Of a stretch of DNA of 64,000 bases, positions 9,178 through 17,934 are shown one piece after another. The notes beneath the pieces were generated by a model that had not been told where the DNA came from, made no database searches, and saw only the letters and a list, made by a program, of their open reading frames with translations. Position 1 is the first letter of the stretch; each line of letters opens with the position of its first letter. The position numbers and the translations under genes are program-made. This stretch comes from Anabaena subtropica FACHB-260 (lineage in GTDB: Bacteria; Cyanobacteriota; Cyanobacteriia; Cyanobacteriales; Nostocaceae). The DNA lies in the NCBI RefSeq assembly GCF_014697105.1, contig NZ_JACJRF010000028.1:1-64000 (forward strand), given 5' to 3'.

Positions 9178-10500
9178 TTATGGCTGCTGTAACCGTGCTT
9201 TAACGCCTTTAGCTTGTAGCTGTTTTAACTTTTGTTGAGCTTCTTCTTTTGTCTTGACTGTAGCCAGATAAATTAATGTGCTGTTAGGTGATAGGTAGGC
9301 ATCTGGAACTACTTTGCGTGCCGCAGTCAAAGCATTAGAATTTTGATTATCTATCACTATATGATACCGTCCATCTGCTGACGGTTTGATTTCGGCGATC
9401 ACCGGAGGTGGAGCATCGCTCATCGCCAGAGGTGGAGTTGCAGTTACTTGGGGTAAGGGTTGTAAGCTGGGAGCTATGGACGCATCTAAGGTTGGTAAAG
9501 GTTGCGCCTCTGGTAAGGGGTTGATAGCTGGAGGAATAACTGGTGCTGGGATAGCAATAGGATTGGCTGGTGCTATGGGGGTTGGTTGCACTTTAGGTTG
9601 TAAACCCACTACATCAATCGGACTTCTCACCTCTGGAAACTCTTTAGCCGCTAAATTGGGATATTTGGGTATGGGAGTGAGTTCTGGTTGTAATTGGGTT
9701 TGGGAATTATCGCCAACTTCCTGGGGATTTTCGGCACTGGAAGATGAATTACCGTTGAACAATCTACTTAAATTCAACTGAGGTAAGCTTTTAGGGTTAA
9801 AAACCACGTATCCTAAAGTCAGACTTGCTACTAATAAAAGCAGCATGGAACCTATGCCCAAAGGCGATAGGAGACTATCACTAGAATTGTTTGTTTGGCT
9901 ACTTTCTGGCTGTTCATCCGTTAAACTCCGCAGCAGTGCTTCACTAGATTCTAAATAATCATCTGGCTGGGCGGGAGTATCATCAGCTAAGAGTTTTTCA
10001 CTTTGATTACCTTGAGCGATCGCCGGGATGATACTGCTGCTGTCGGTGGAGTTGGCTGGAGGTAAAGGGATTTGTGTATTGCTTTCAGGTGTAGTCTGTG
10101 GTTGAGATTTATCTTGTATCTCTGTCTTGACAACAGGTGTAGGGGTATAAGAGAGATTTTCGCTTCCTGGTTGTAAACTTTTGTTGTTAGTAGATGACTT
10201 GATAATTACTGGGGCTGATTTCTCCTGCGAAGTCGCGGGTAGAGGTAAAGATTTTGTCTGGGGTTTAATTTCTACTGTCGATAGCTGAGTATTTGCCATT
10301 GTGGCATTTTGATCTGCCAACTCTTGAGGATAATTATTAGAGTAACTATTCACACGAGATTGACTGTTTGCCCTCATTCCTATGCGCGTGCGTCGGTAAC
10401 GGGTTAACTCTTGTTCTAACTGCACTTCTAAACTGGCTAATGCAGCCGCTAATGCGGGATTCAACCCAGTATCAGAATTTATCAAGGGTTTTTGAGTCAT
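9178..10500 (-). CDS. SPOR-like single-pass membrane protein
   Basis: The roughly 440-residue protein has one membrane segment (about residues 215-236, IGSMLLLLVASLTLGYVVF). It follows a Gln/Ser/Pro-rich cytoplasmic region and precedes a Pro-rich outer region. The end (about 375-440) resembles a SPOR domain: YHIVIDNQ, then ARKVVPDAYLSP, YLATVKTKEEAQQKLKQLQAKGVKARL. SPOR domains bind denuded peptidoglycan strands at division septa, so a cell-wall or septum role is inferred. ATG at 10500 has GAGAG at better spacing than the ATG at 10506. It diverges from the DUF721 gene. Confidence 0.75.
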   Translation of the reverse strand: MTQKPLINSDTGLNPALAAALASLEVQLEQELTRYRRTRIGMRANSQSRVNSYSNNYPQELADQNATMANTQLSTVEIKPQTKSLPLPATSQEKSAPVIIKSSTNNKSLQPGSENLSYTPTPVVKTEIQDKSQPQTTPESNTQIPLPPANSTDSSSIIPAIAQGNQSEKLLADDTPAQPDDYLESSEALLRSLTDEQPESSQTNNSSDSLLSPLGIGSMLLLLVASLTLGYVVFNPKSLPQLNLSRLFNGNSSSSAENPQEVGDNSQTQLQPELTPIPKYPNLAAKEFPEVRSPIDVVGLQPKVQPTPIAPANPIAIPAPVIPPAINPLPEAQPLPTLDASIAPSLQPLPQVTATPPLAMSDAPPPVIAEIKPSADGRYHIVIDNQNSNALTAARKVVPDAYLSPNSTLIYLATVKTKEEAQQKLKQLQAKGVKARLQQP

Positions 10501-10623
10501 TGGCATATCTCTCTTGTAATTAGGGAATTAACAATTCAAAACAGTTGTGTACCAATCCTATGGAAAATTGTCTATAAGTATAGATCCGAGAACCAAGCTC
10601 AATTTTGGCTGTGATTTGGCAAG

Positions 10624-11181
10624 ATGTCTTTGAAATCGGTTAATGATATTTTAGGTGTTCTGGAAAAGCAAGCGAAATGGCAACAACAACCATTTCAGCA
10701 AGTATGCCAGTTTTGGGTGGAAGTTGTCGGTAGCGTCATTGCTGCCCAAACTCAGCCTTTATCCGTACAGCGTGATATTTTACGAGTGGCAACTTCTAGT
10801 GCTGCTTGGGCGCAAAATTTGACCTTTAGCCGTCAGACGCTATTGTTAAAGTTAAATCAAAAAATATCTACCCCTTTGGTGGATCTGCGTTTTTCCACTG
10901 CTGGTTGGCAACGTCATCCACAAAAGGAAAAACCACAACCCACGGTGTTATCTAGCGAGCATCCCAGTTACTTGGGTGATGTAAATGAACGCCAGCTTCA
11001 AGTGACAGCCGTTAATCAAGACGTGAATCAGGTATTTGCTAATTGGGCAAAGACAAGACAGAGGCGATCGCAACCTTTACCCCTTTGTCCTCAGTGCCAA
11101 TGTCCCACACCACCCGGTGAACTCCAGCGTTGGGGGGTTTGTGGGTTCTGTAGTGTTAAGCTGTTGCCCAAAAATATTTAG
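10624..11181 (+). CDS. DUF721/DciA-like protein with C-terminal zinc ribbon
   Basis: The 185-residue protein has an N-terminal DUF721 domain (about 1-95; typical 'W..VVG..IA..T.P' and 'L.V...S..WAQ.L' patterns). This family includes DciA, the bacterial loader of replicative helicase DnaB. The C-terminus adds a four-cysteine cluster (Cys155-x2-Cys158 and Cys173-x2-Cys176, with an extra Cys160) that looks like a zinc ribbon. A role in replication initiation is inferred from the family. Cyanobacteria lack DnaC, consistent with a DciA-type loader. Start ATG at 10624; no clear Shine-Dalgarno sequence. Confidence 0.8.
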   Translation: MSLKSVNDILGVLEKQAKWQQQPFQQVCQFWVEVVGSVIAAQTQPLSVQRDILRVATSSAAWAQNLTFSRQTLLLKLNQKISTPLVDLRFSTAGWQRHPQKEKPQPTVLSSEHPSYLGDVNERQLQVTAVNQDVNQVFANWAKTRQRRSQPLPLCPQCQCPTPPGELQRWGVCGFCSVKLLPKNI

Positions 11182-11552
11182 CTGCTTTTTTTATAAATAC
11201 ACTTTTTTACTCTAATTTCATTTAATTATTAAAGTTGATTTTTTTACTATAAAATCCTTACTAGTCTCCGTTTCACACAAGGTATTGCAGCTTAATTTAA
11301 AAGTTCCCATACATTTAAACTTTGATATTTACCGTTGATCCCCAATAAGTTATAGGCAATAATTTATATGTAACCACTATAAATAACATTGAAAAATATA
11401 ACATAAATCTAAAAACATAATAAAGTTTATTTTCCCCTTAAAAGGGGTATAACCTAGATATAATCACGGGTTATGGGTTTAATACGTATTTCTATCTAGA
11501 AGGAAAATATAGAGACGAAATCAGCCATAAACGGCATTAAAGATGAACCCAA
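11182..11552. other. AT-rich intergenic region
   Basis: No gene is seen. It is an AT-rich leader before the Cys-rich small protein gene. A tiny out-of-frame ATG frame (7 codons, from 11542) overlaps the start of that gene. A CGGGTTATGGGTTTAATACG block near 11467 could carry the promoter, but this is not decisive. Confidence 0.4.
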
Positions 11553-11867
11553 ATGAAACCCATTAATTCTTTGACATCTGCCTGTCGATATTGTCGCCAT
11601 TACAAGCCAGAGGGTCGCCGAGGCGGGATGTGCCAACAGCTGGGAGCGCCTGTGCAAGCCTGTTGGAAAGCTTGCTCTTTAGCGTTACCACCTTTTGCGC
11701 CTTCTTGGGAAACGTTGGAAGATGCGTGGAGTTTACCTGATGCTACACCAGTTTTAGTAGAATCTGAACCTCTGGTGTCTGATGTAGAAAATGCTGTTTT
11801 TGCCGTAATTCAGGAGAAAACTGCCTCTACTTCTGAACAAGCAAAAGCTGAGACAGTACTTATTTAA
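11553..11867 (+). CDS. Conserved Cys-rich small protein of unknown function
   Basis: The 104-residue protein has cysteines at 11, 14, 27, 37 and 41 in the pattern C-x2-C-R-H...C...C-x3-C, suggesting metal binding. The rest is acidic and Pro-rich, with no membrane segment. A similar C-x2-C-R-H motif ends the MBL-fold protein at 28693-30360, so this may be a cyanobacterial metal-binding module used both alone and as a tail. No function is recognised. It ends convergently with menB across a perfect hairpin. Confidence 0.7.
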   Translation: MKPINSLTSACRYCRHYKPEGRRGGMCQQLGAPVQACWKACSLALPPFAPSWETLEDAWSLPDATPVLVESEPLVSDVENAVFAVIQEKTASTSEQAKAETVLI

Positions 11868-11949
11868 CCATTCATATATTACCTGACTGAGTTGGCAGTC
11901 TGCGTAGAATTTTAGATTTGCCTTTTAACATTTATACCTGGGAACCAGG

Positions 11950-11992
11950 AATTTTGGATTTTGGATTAAATTCCCATCCAAAATCCAAAATT
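11950..11992. terminator. Perfect 17-bp inverted repeat, probable bidirectional terminator
   Basis: AATTTTGGATTTTGGAT (11950-11966) and its exact reverse complement (11976-11992) are separated by a 9-base loop. It sits between two convergent genes (stops at 11867 and 12011). The arms are made of TTTTGGA heptamer-like words seen in other gaps of the window. Confidence 0.6.
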
Positions 11993-12010
11993 GAATTGCC
12001 CACTCTCTAA

Positions 12011-12844
12011 TCAAGGTAGCCAAGGAAAGTCTCGAAAATTTGGGGGACGTTTTTCCAAAAAGGCTTGTTTACCTTCAGCACCTTCTTCTGTCATGTAATA
12101 GAGTAAGGTGGCATTACCTGCTAGTTCTTGTAAACCAGCTTGTCCATCACAATCAGCATTAAATGCTGATTTGAGACAACGAATAGCAATAGGACTTTTT
12201 TCTAAAATTTCTCCAGCCCATTTAATTCCTTCTGCTTCTAGTTCATCCACCGGGACAACACAATTTACCAAGCCCATTTCTAACGCTTGTTGGGCATCAT
12301 ATTGACGACAGAGGAACCAAATTTCTCGCGCTTTTTTCTGTCCCACAATCCGGGCGAGATAACTAGCGCCGAAGCCACCGTCAAAGCTGCCAACTTTCGG
12401 CCCAGTCTGCCCAAAAATAGCATTATCAGCTGCGATCGTCAGGTCACAAATTAGGTGTAGGACGTGTCCACCACCGATCGCATATCCAGCTACTAAGGCA
12501 ATTACTACTTTTGGCATGGAACGAATCAGGCGTTGTAAATCCAGTACATTTAAGCGGGGAATACCTGCATCATCTACATAACCAGCTTGTCCCCGCACAC
12601 TTTGGTCGCCCCCTGAGCAAAACGCATATTTGCCATCGGTATGAGGGCCAGAGCCAGTAAAGAGAACTACGCCAATAGTAGTATCTTCACGGGCATCACA
12701 GAAGGCCTCATACAGTTCAAAAACGGTTTTGGGACGAAAAGCATTGCGTTTGTGAGGACGGTTGATGGTGATTTTCGCAATGCCATCGGACTTGTGATAT
12801 GTGATGTCTTCGTAGGTTTTGCCAGGTTTCCAGTCGATTTGCAT
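12011..12844 (-). CDS. menB: 1,4-dihydroxy-2-naphthoyl-CoA synthase (MenB)
   Basis: The 277-residue crotonase-family enzyme closes the naphthoquinone ring by converting o-succinylbenzoyl-CoA to DHNA-CoA. In cyanobacteria this pathway makes phylloquinone for photosystem I. MenB hallmarks are present: [51 protein letters not shown] and the conserved ending [16 protein letters not shown]. The length fits the family. The ATG at 12844 has no strong Shine-Dalgarno sequence. Other men genes are not nearby. Confidence 0.97.
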   Translation of the reverse strand: MQIDWKPGKTYEDITYHKSDGIAKITINRPHKRNAFRPKTVFELYEAFCDAREDTTIGVVLFTGSGPHTDGKYAFCSGGDQSVRGQAGYVDDAGIPRLNVLDLQRLIRSMPKVVIALVAGYAIGGGHVLHLICDLTIAADNAIFGQTGPKVGSFDGGFGASYLARIVGQKKAREIWFLCRQYDAQQALEMGLVNCVVPVDELEAEGIKWAGEILEKSPIAIRCLKSAFNADCDGQAGLQELAGNATLLYYMTEEGAEGKQAFLEKRPPNFRDFPWLP

Positions 12845-12894
12845 GAGAATTAACTGCGCTGTTGTGCATGAGAATTTTATCGCAGAGGTGGAGA

Positions 12895-12935
12895 GTTGCG
12901 ATGGGCTACGCCCCGCCGTCGGCGATCGCTAATAT
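12895..12935. repeat. Dispersed GC-rich word cluster with HIP1 site
   Basis: GGGCTACGCCCCGCCGTCGG followed by CGATCGCTAA forms a compact GC-rich stretch between the divergent menB and nuclease genes. It contains the HIP1 octamer GCGATCGC, which is over-represented throughout the window. Confidence 0.5.
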
Positions 12936-12965
12936 TTAGTACCTCAAGCTTATACAATTAAGGTT

Positions 12966-13838
12966 ATGCGACGTGACTCTATTTTTTACAAACTATTTAA
13001 GCAATTTCCTGGTTTGCTGTTTGAATTAGTAGACCAACCACCCCCACAAGCTGCTGAATATCAGTTTGAATCGGTGGAGGTCAAAGAAACAGCATTTCGG
13101 ATTGATGGCGTGTTTCTACCCCCTGCCAATGCAGCCTCTAAGGTGGTATTCTTTGCTGAAGTCCAGTTTCAGAGAGATGACGACCTATATCACCGCTTCT
13201 TTAGCGAATTATTTTTGTTTCTCTATCGCCACCCTATTCGTTACGATGATTGGTTTGGAGTAGTCATTTTTGCGTCCCGCAGCCTGGAACCGTCCAAATC
13301 AACGATTCATCGAGCATTATTAGAAAGTGGTCAAGTGCGGCGGGTATATCTTGATGAATTGGGTGATTTACGACAACAACCATTGGGATTGGCTTTGATG
13401 TTGCTAACAACGATTCCAGAAACAGAAGCCGTGGAATCAGCAAAATTTTTGTTAGAGCAAGCACAGCAACAGGAAGTAGCCAGCCTTTCGTCACGAGCGA
13501 TAATGGATTTAGTGACGACTATTATGGTCTACAAGTTTGCTACCTTAAGTCGAGAGGAGATTGAAGCAATGTTAGGACTAAAGTTAGAAGAAACACGGGT
13601 TTATAGAGAGGCGAAGCAAGAAGGACGTGGCGAAGGGCGAGAAGAAGGGCGAGAAGAAGAAGCGCGATCGCTCATTTTACGTCAGCTAAACCGACGAGTA
13701 GGAGTAATCCCTGGTGAACAACAACGTCAGATTGATGTTTTGTCACTAGAACAGTTAGAAGCTTTAGCTGAGGCGTTGTTAGATTTTTCTTCTGTTAGTG
13801 ATTTGACGGGGTGGTTACAAAATCCAGCTACAAGTTGA
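12966..13838 (+). CDS. Rpn-family PD-(D/E)XK nuclease with DUF4351 tail
   Basis: The 290-residue protein starts with the pattern MRRDSIFYKLFKQFPGLLFEL, common to cyanobacterial Rpn/DUF2887 proteins. Candidate catalytic residues are Asp47 (FRIDGVF) and Glu65-x-Gln67 (FAEVQFQ). The third position is Gln instead of Lys, as in other members of this group. A charged linker (EGRGEGREEGREEE, about 220-235) leads to a C-terminal DUF4351 domain (LNRRVG...LSLEQLEALAEALLDFSSVSDLTGWL). Relatives promote RecA-independent recombination and are often transposon-like in distribution. The biological role here is unknown. A single-gene unit. Confidence 0.82.
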   Translation: MRRDSIFYKLFKQFPGLLFELVDQPPPQAAEYQFESVEVKETAFRIDGVFLPPANAASKVVFFAEVQFQRDDDLYHRFFSELFLFLYRHPIRYDDWFGVVIFASRSLEPSKSTIHRALLESGQVRRVYLDELGDLRQQPLGLALMLLTTIPETEAVESAKFLLEQAQQQEVASLSSRAIMDLVTTIMVYKFATLSREEIEAMLGLKLEETRVYREAKQEGRGEGREEGREEEARSLILRQLNRRVGVIPGEQQRQIDVLSLEQLEALAEALLDFSSVSDLTGWLQNPATS

Positions 13839-13888
13839 GTGCGATGACCTACCGTGGAAGGTAGCCCATCGCAGTTATGAATTATGGA

Positions 13889-15490
13889 TTAACTATATCC
13901 ATCCAAAGTGTTGGGGAAAGTGTAATCAGAGAACAGGGAGAAATTTTTACTATTGATGCGGGTTTCATCATCCAGAACTTTGACAACTTTGTTATAGATA
14001 TCTTCTGCTTGTTGGGGTGAATCACCAATGCTAGTTAATCCCAATTTACCAAACTGGGAAAGACAACCCATGAGATGAAACACTGTACCCGTCTCCGTGC
14101 AGCTATCGAAGTGTAATCTGTGATGAGCAATGATATCCATTAAATCATTGGGTAGCAATCCGCGATAGCGGTCTTTTTGTAAGTTGTCTGTGGCAATGTA
14201 ATATTTAGGGCGACCTTGTTGACTATAAAACAACCCGGTAGACATTTCATAACGACCGTTGGTTAATAATTTTAAGGTCATGAAAGGATGGGTTGTACCA
14301 CCTTTACGGAGGTTAATTTCAATTGCTTGAATGTCCCATTTACCATTACCTTGGTCAACGGTAATAAAATCTACACCAAATCTTTCTAAAGCTCCTTTTT
14401 CTGCCAACTTTCTGCCGATTTTTAAACCTAATTGCTGTAACTGCAAACGATAGCGTTCATCAGCCGGAAATTGACAACCTAAATAAATTTGTCCGTCTGG
14501 ACCGCCAAGAATTTGGTCGTGAGTGGAAAGAATTTCTACTTCACCTGTGGGTGTAATGCGTCCTTGCACACTAGGCGATCGCTTGATTTCTCCTTCCACA
14601 AATGCTTCCACAATCGCACCTAATTCGGTAATTCTTGTAGAAAAGTTCTGCCAATTTTCTTGCTTGGCTTGAAATCGCAGACAAGAAAAGCGATCGCTAA
14701 TTGCTGCTACCCTTTCTGCTGAAGAAGCTTTTCCTGGTGCAACATCCATAATTGGTTGCAAATCTAATAATGCGTTCCCTTCTCCCGAAATCCCTTCATT
14801 TAATTTCACTACCATCCGTTGTAATGTCGGTTGGCGTTCCCATAAATCACTAGCTGCTACTGCTAAATCTTTTTTATGCCAAACTAATTCACTCCCATCA
14901 GGATGGGGTACACCACTTTCGGCAAAAATTTGCCGACTACCGCTTTTTGTCCCCCAAATCTGCAAATCTGGTGCAGCAGCATATAATGGTACATTTAATT
15001 TGAGCGATAATTCTGCTTCTAAATCTGTTGAGTTATAGCAAACTATAAAAGATTTTTCTAACCTTAAAGCTTGTTGAATTCTTTCTATTAAGCGGGGACG
15101 TTCTAAAATTTTTTGACTTAATGGTTTAGGAGAAGAATCATAAGTTGAAAGTAGTAGCAAGCGATTACGTGCATGAGAAAATGGGATACCGGGCAGTAGT
15201 TGTAGATAATAATCAATGATACTGGGATGCAGTGGTATTGATGTTACATAAATCAATCTAGTCCGGGGATTTCGTAAACGCATCAAAGCAAAAAGTAATC
15301 TTTCTTCATAATGTTCAAATCCTTCAACTTTTTGAATTTCGCGTTGGTCAATACTTAAGGAAGGAATGACAATAATATCCGCTTCACCAGTATCAAATTG
15401 CTCAATAGTTTTCCAGCGATCGCGCAAAGTAGATTGCAAGCTGCGAAACTGAACAACCGATTCTAATTCTGTATGATTCAGCGTTACCAT
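13889..15490 (-). CDS. ATP-grasp ligase, PGM1-like peptide ligase family
   Basis: The roughly 533-residue protein has an ATP-grasp core. A nucleotide-binding Lys segment (RMVVKLNEGISGEGNALLDL) precedes an acidic metal-binding end (FGVDFITVD ... IQAIEINLRKGGTTHP, where Glu-x-Asn is the Mg site). It resembles 'peptide ligase PGM1-related' proteins, which form amide bonds between carboxylates and amines; PGM1 itself acts in pheganomycin biosynthesis. The natural substrate in cyanobacteria is unknown. The frame extends to a TTG at 15571, but ATG at 15490 with an upstream GGGGTAGGG is preferred. It is divergent from the PRK-like gene 650 bases away. Confidence 0.75.
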   Translation of the reverse strand: MVTLNHTELESVVQFRSLQSTLRDRWKTIEQFDTGEADIIVIPSLSIDQREIQKVEGFEHYEERLLFALMRLRNPRTRLIYVTSIPLHPSIIDYYLQLLPGIPFSHARNRLLLLSTYDSSPKPLSQKILERPRLIERIQQALRLEKSFIVCYNSTDLEAELSLKLNVPLYAAAPDLQIWGTKSGSRQIFAESGVPHPDGSELVWHKKDLAVAASDLWERQPTLQRMVVKLNEGISGEGNALLDLQPIMDVAPGKASSAERVAAISDRFSCLRFQAKQENWQNFSTRITELGAIVEAFVEGEIKRSPSVQGRITPTGEVEILSTHDQILGGPDGQIYLGCQFPADERYRLQLQQLGLKIGRKLAEKGALERFGVDFITVDQGNGKWDIQAIEINLRKGGTTHPFMTLKLLTNGRYEMSTGLFYSQQGRPKYYIATDNLQKDRYRGLLPNDLMDIIAHHRLHFDSCTETGTVFHLMGCLSQFGKLGLTSIGDSPQQAEDIYNKVVKVLDDETRINSKNFSLFSDYTFPNTLDGYS

Positions 15491-16139
15491 AATCCCTACC
15501 CCATTGGCTCCCCAATACTGACTTATTATTCTTGTATATCCCAAAGAAAGCCATATATTGCTGTTATGCAATAGTTCTTGACTGTATCTACTTCTGCCAT
15601 AGTAGGTATTTTTGGTATTGATTGGCTATGCCTCAAAAGTAGGAAAATAGTTTTACTGAGGGATTATTTATATATAGAATTCATACTGGAATTCTGAAAT
15701 ATACGTAGGGTGGGCAATTTCCACTGCATCATGGTTTTGGTGAGCAATGCCTACCCTACAGATACTGAGATTTTTAAGCGTAAGTGCAGGCTACGCCAAC
15801 AACAATCAAATCGGATTATTATAGGAAAAATCAGTATTTAGAAGTAATAGTCCAGAATAAACAAAAAAAGTTAAGGATTCACCGCAACTCTTGTTTGATC
15901 CAAAATATGAAATAGAAATATCAAAGTTTTATTCATTTTGACTTTACATATATATAAAGTCTCTAACTTCTACTGGCATACACAGGCAATTTTGCCAACA
16001 ATAATTATTGCTGTATATCTAATGTATAGAGATGTTGCACAAAAAGGTTTCAATTAAATCAATTGATACAATTCCTTTTAAAATAAAAAACATTCTCTGC
16101 AAAATTTATTACTATAGTTGTTTGTATCGGGGGGATATA
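15491..16139. other. Divergent intergenic region, ATP-grasp / PRK-like genes
   Basis: This is an AT-rich control region for two divergent genes. It holds a palindromic MITE-like element (15705-15759), a dispersed GGCTACGCC word near 15790, and ATATATATAAAG near 15947. No gene is supported. Confidence 0.5.
15705..15759. repeat. MITE-like palindromic element, second type
   Basis: GTAGGGTGGGCA (15705-15716) is mirrored by TGCCTACCCTAC (15748-15759) with one mismatch in 12. The centre is about 30 bases. The outermost bases (GTAGGGT) match those of the three-copy element at 21454, 46602 and 55869, but the interior differs. Confidence 0.6.
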
Positions 16140-17078
16140 ATGAGCCGTCCAATAATTCTTGGTATTGTTGGTGATAGTGCTGCTGGTAAAACCACACTAA
16201 CTAGGGGAATTGCTCAGGTACTCGGTCCTGAGAATGTCACACTTATCTGTACAGATGATTATCATAAGTATGATCGCCAGCAACGGGCAGAAATAGGAAT
16301 CACGGCTCTCCACCCCGATTGTAACCATTTGGATATCATGCAGCAGCATCTATCGCTGCTACGCACAGGACAACCAATCCTCAAACCAGTTTATAGCCAC
16401 AAAACTGGAACCTTTGAGCCGCCCCAGTATATCAAACCGAATAAGTTTGTGATTATCGAGGGATTACTCGGTTATTCCACTCGTGCAGCCCGTGATTGTT
16501 ACGATGTGAAAGTTTACCTTGCACCTCCAGAAAACCTCCGCGCCAAATGGAAAGTTAAACGCGACACTCAAAAACGCGGCTACACTCCCGAACAGGTATT
16601 GGCAGAATTAGAAAAACGCGAACCAGATTCAGATCAGTATATTCGTCCCCAAAGACAATGGTCGGATATAGTTGTCAGTTTCTATCCAACTCATGAAGAT
16701 GGAGATGAAAGCAATGGACACCTGAACGTGCGTCTAGTTTTGCGTCCCACTATTCCCCACCCAGATTTTACACCAATTATTAATTTAACTAATGGCAATT
16801 CTGGGTCAGCAATTCGCTTAGGATTAGACCGGGATATGAGTAAACCCGTTGATGTATTGGAAGTTGATGGTCATGCCACTTTAGAACAAGTGAATAAATT
16901 AGAGCATATCCTTTGTTCTGATATGCCTTATTTGAGTAACGTGTGCGATCGCGAAAGTAACCCAGAATTGGGCAAAATTGCCGGAACAACAGGCGAAACA
17001 CTACAAAGTTACCCTCTTGCTCTCACTCAGTTAATCATCACCTACCATATGCTCAAGGCGACGCAAATCTATCAGTAA
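16140..17078 (+). CDS. Phosphoribulokinase-like P-loop kinase
   Basis: The 312-residue protein resembles PRK: Walker A GDSAAGKTT (11-19), then ICTDDYHKYDRQQR, PVYSHKTGTFEPPQ and KFVIIEGLLG. In the usual cyanobacterial PRK the P-loop reads GDSGCGKST and its Cys is one of the redox-regulated pair; here it is Ala15. Thioredoxin/CP12 control of the classic kind is therefore not expected. It may phosphorylate ribulose-5-phosphate or another substrate. The longest frame starts at 16032; ATG at 16140 follows GGGGGGATATA and matches family N-termini (MSRPIILGIVGDS). It is followed by radC 105 bases later. Confidence 0.82.
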   Translation: MSRPIILGIVGDSAAGKTTLTRGIAQVLGPENVTLICTDDYHKYDRQQRAEIGITALHPDCNHLDIMQQHLSLLRTGQPILKPVYSHKTGTFEPPQYIKPNKFVIIEGLLGYSTRAARDCYDVKVYLAPPENLRAKWKVKRDTQKRGYTPEQVLAELEKREPDSDQYIRPQRQWSDIVVSFYPTHEDGDESNGHLNVRLVLRPTIPHPDFTPIINLTNGNSGSAIRLGLDRDMSKPVDVLEVDGHATLEQVNKLEHILCSDMPYLSNVCDRESNPELGKIAGTTGETLQSYPLALTQLIITYHMLKATQIYQ

Positions 17079-17183
17079 AACTGGTAAAAATTAAAGATTT
17101 GCTCAAATTAGGTTGATTCTGCACGCAAACAAGGGATAACTAAAGATAGTTGCATCTATAGTGACTATTTTTCGAGTTATCCT

Positions 17184-17915
17184 ATGACCTATTGCCTGAG
17201 AATTGCCGATATACCCACAAATGAGCGTCCCCGTGAACGTTTAATGACACACGGGTCGAAAGTTTTAGCTACAGCTGAGTTAATAGCAATTCTTTTAGGT
17301 ACTGGTCAAGGGCCTGGGAAACTCTCAGCAGTGGGTTTAGGACAATATATATTGCAGGAACTTGGTAAACATCAGCGTGACCCATTGGCAGTTTTGCGAG
17401 AAGTTACCCCTGCTGAGTTAATGCAAATACCCGGAATTGGCCCGGCAAAAGCCACAACTATATTAGCGGCGATTGAATTGGGTAAACGTGCCTTTCAATC
17501 TCGTCCTTTAGACAAAACACCAATTGATAGTCCCGTGACGGCGGCGGCGGCGCTGAGTCATGATTTGATGTGGCAGACTAAAGAGCGTTTTGCAGTATTG
17601 TTATTAGATGTCAAAAATTGTCTACTGGGGACACAGGTAATTACTATCGGTACGGCTACAGAGACTTTAGCTTCTCCTCGTGAGATTTTTCGAGAAATAA
17701 TTCGTCAAGGTGCAACAAGGACAATTGTTGCCCATAATCACCCTTCTGGTAACGTAGAACCAAGCCCAGAGGATATAGAACTTACACGTCAATTATTAGC
17801 GGGAGCGCAACTTTTAGGGATTCCATTGTTAGATCATTTGATTTTGGGTAATGGTAATCATCAAAGTTTGCGTGAAATTACAACCTTGTGGAATGAGTAT
17901 CCGCAAGGTGATTAA
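17184..17915 (+). CDS. radC: RadC-family JAB/MPN domain protein
   Basis: The 243-residue protein has an N-terminal helix-hairpin-helix-like part ([24 protein letters not shown]) and a C-terminal JAB/MPN+ metalloprotease-like domain. The metal motif AHNHPSG (His184, His186) is followed by PSPEDIELT, whose Asp completes the site. The family is called RadC for historical reasons; a DNA repair role is doubtful, and its true activity is not settled. Length and motifs are standard. A convergent WD40 gene ends 20 bases downstream. Confidence 0.93.
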   Translation: MTYCLRIADIPTNERPRERLMTHGSKVLATAELIAILLGTGQGPGKLSAVGLGQYILQELGKHQRDPLAVLREVTPAELMQIPGIGPAKATTILAAIELGKRAFQSRPLDKTPIDSPVTAAAALSHDLMWQTKERFAVLLLDVKNCLLGTQVITIGTATETLASPREIFREIIRQGATRTIVAHNHPSGNVEPSPEDIELTRQLLAGAQLLGIPLLDHLILGNGNHQSLREITTLWNEYPQGD

Positions 17916-17934
17916 AATAATACATACTCTACAA

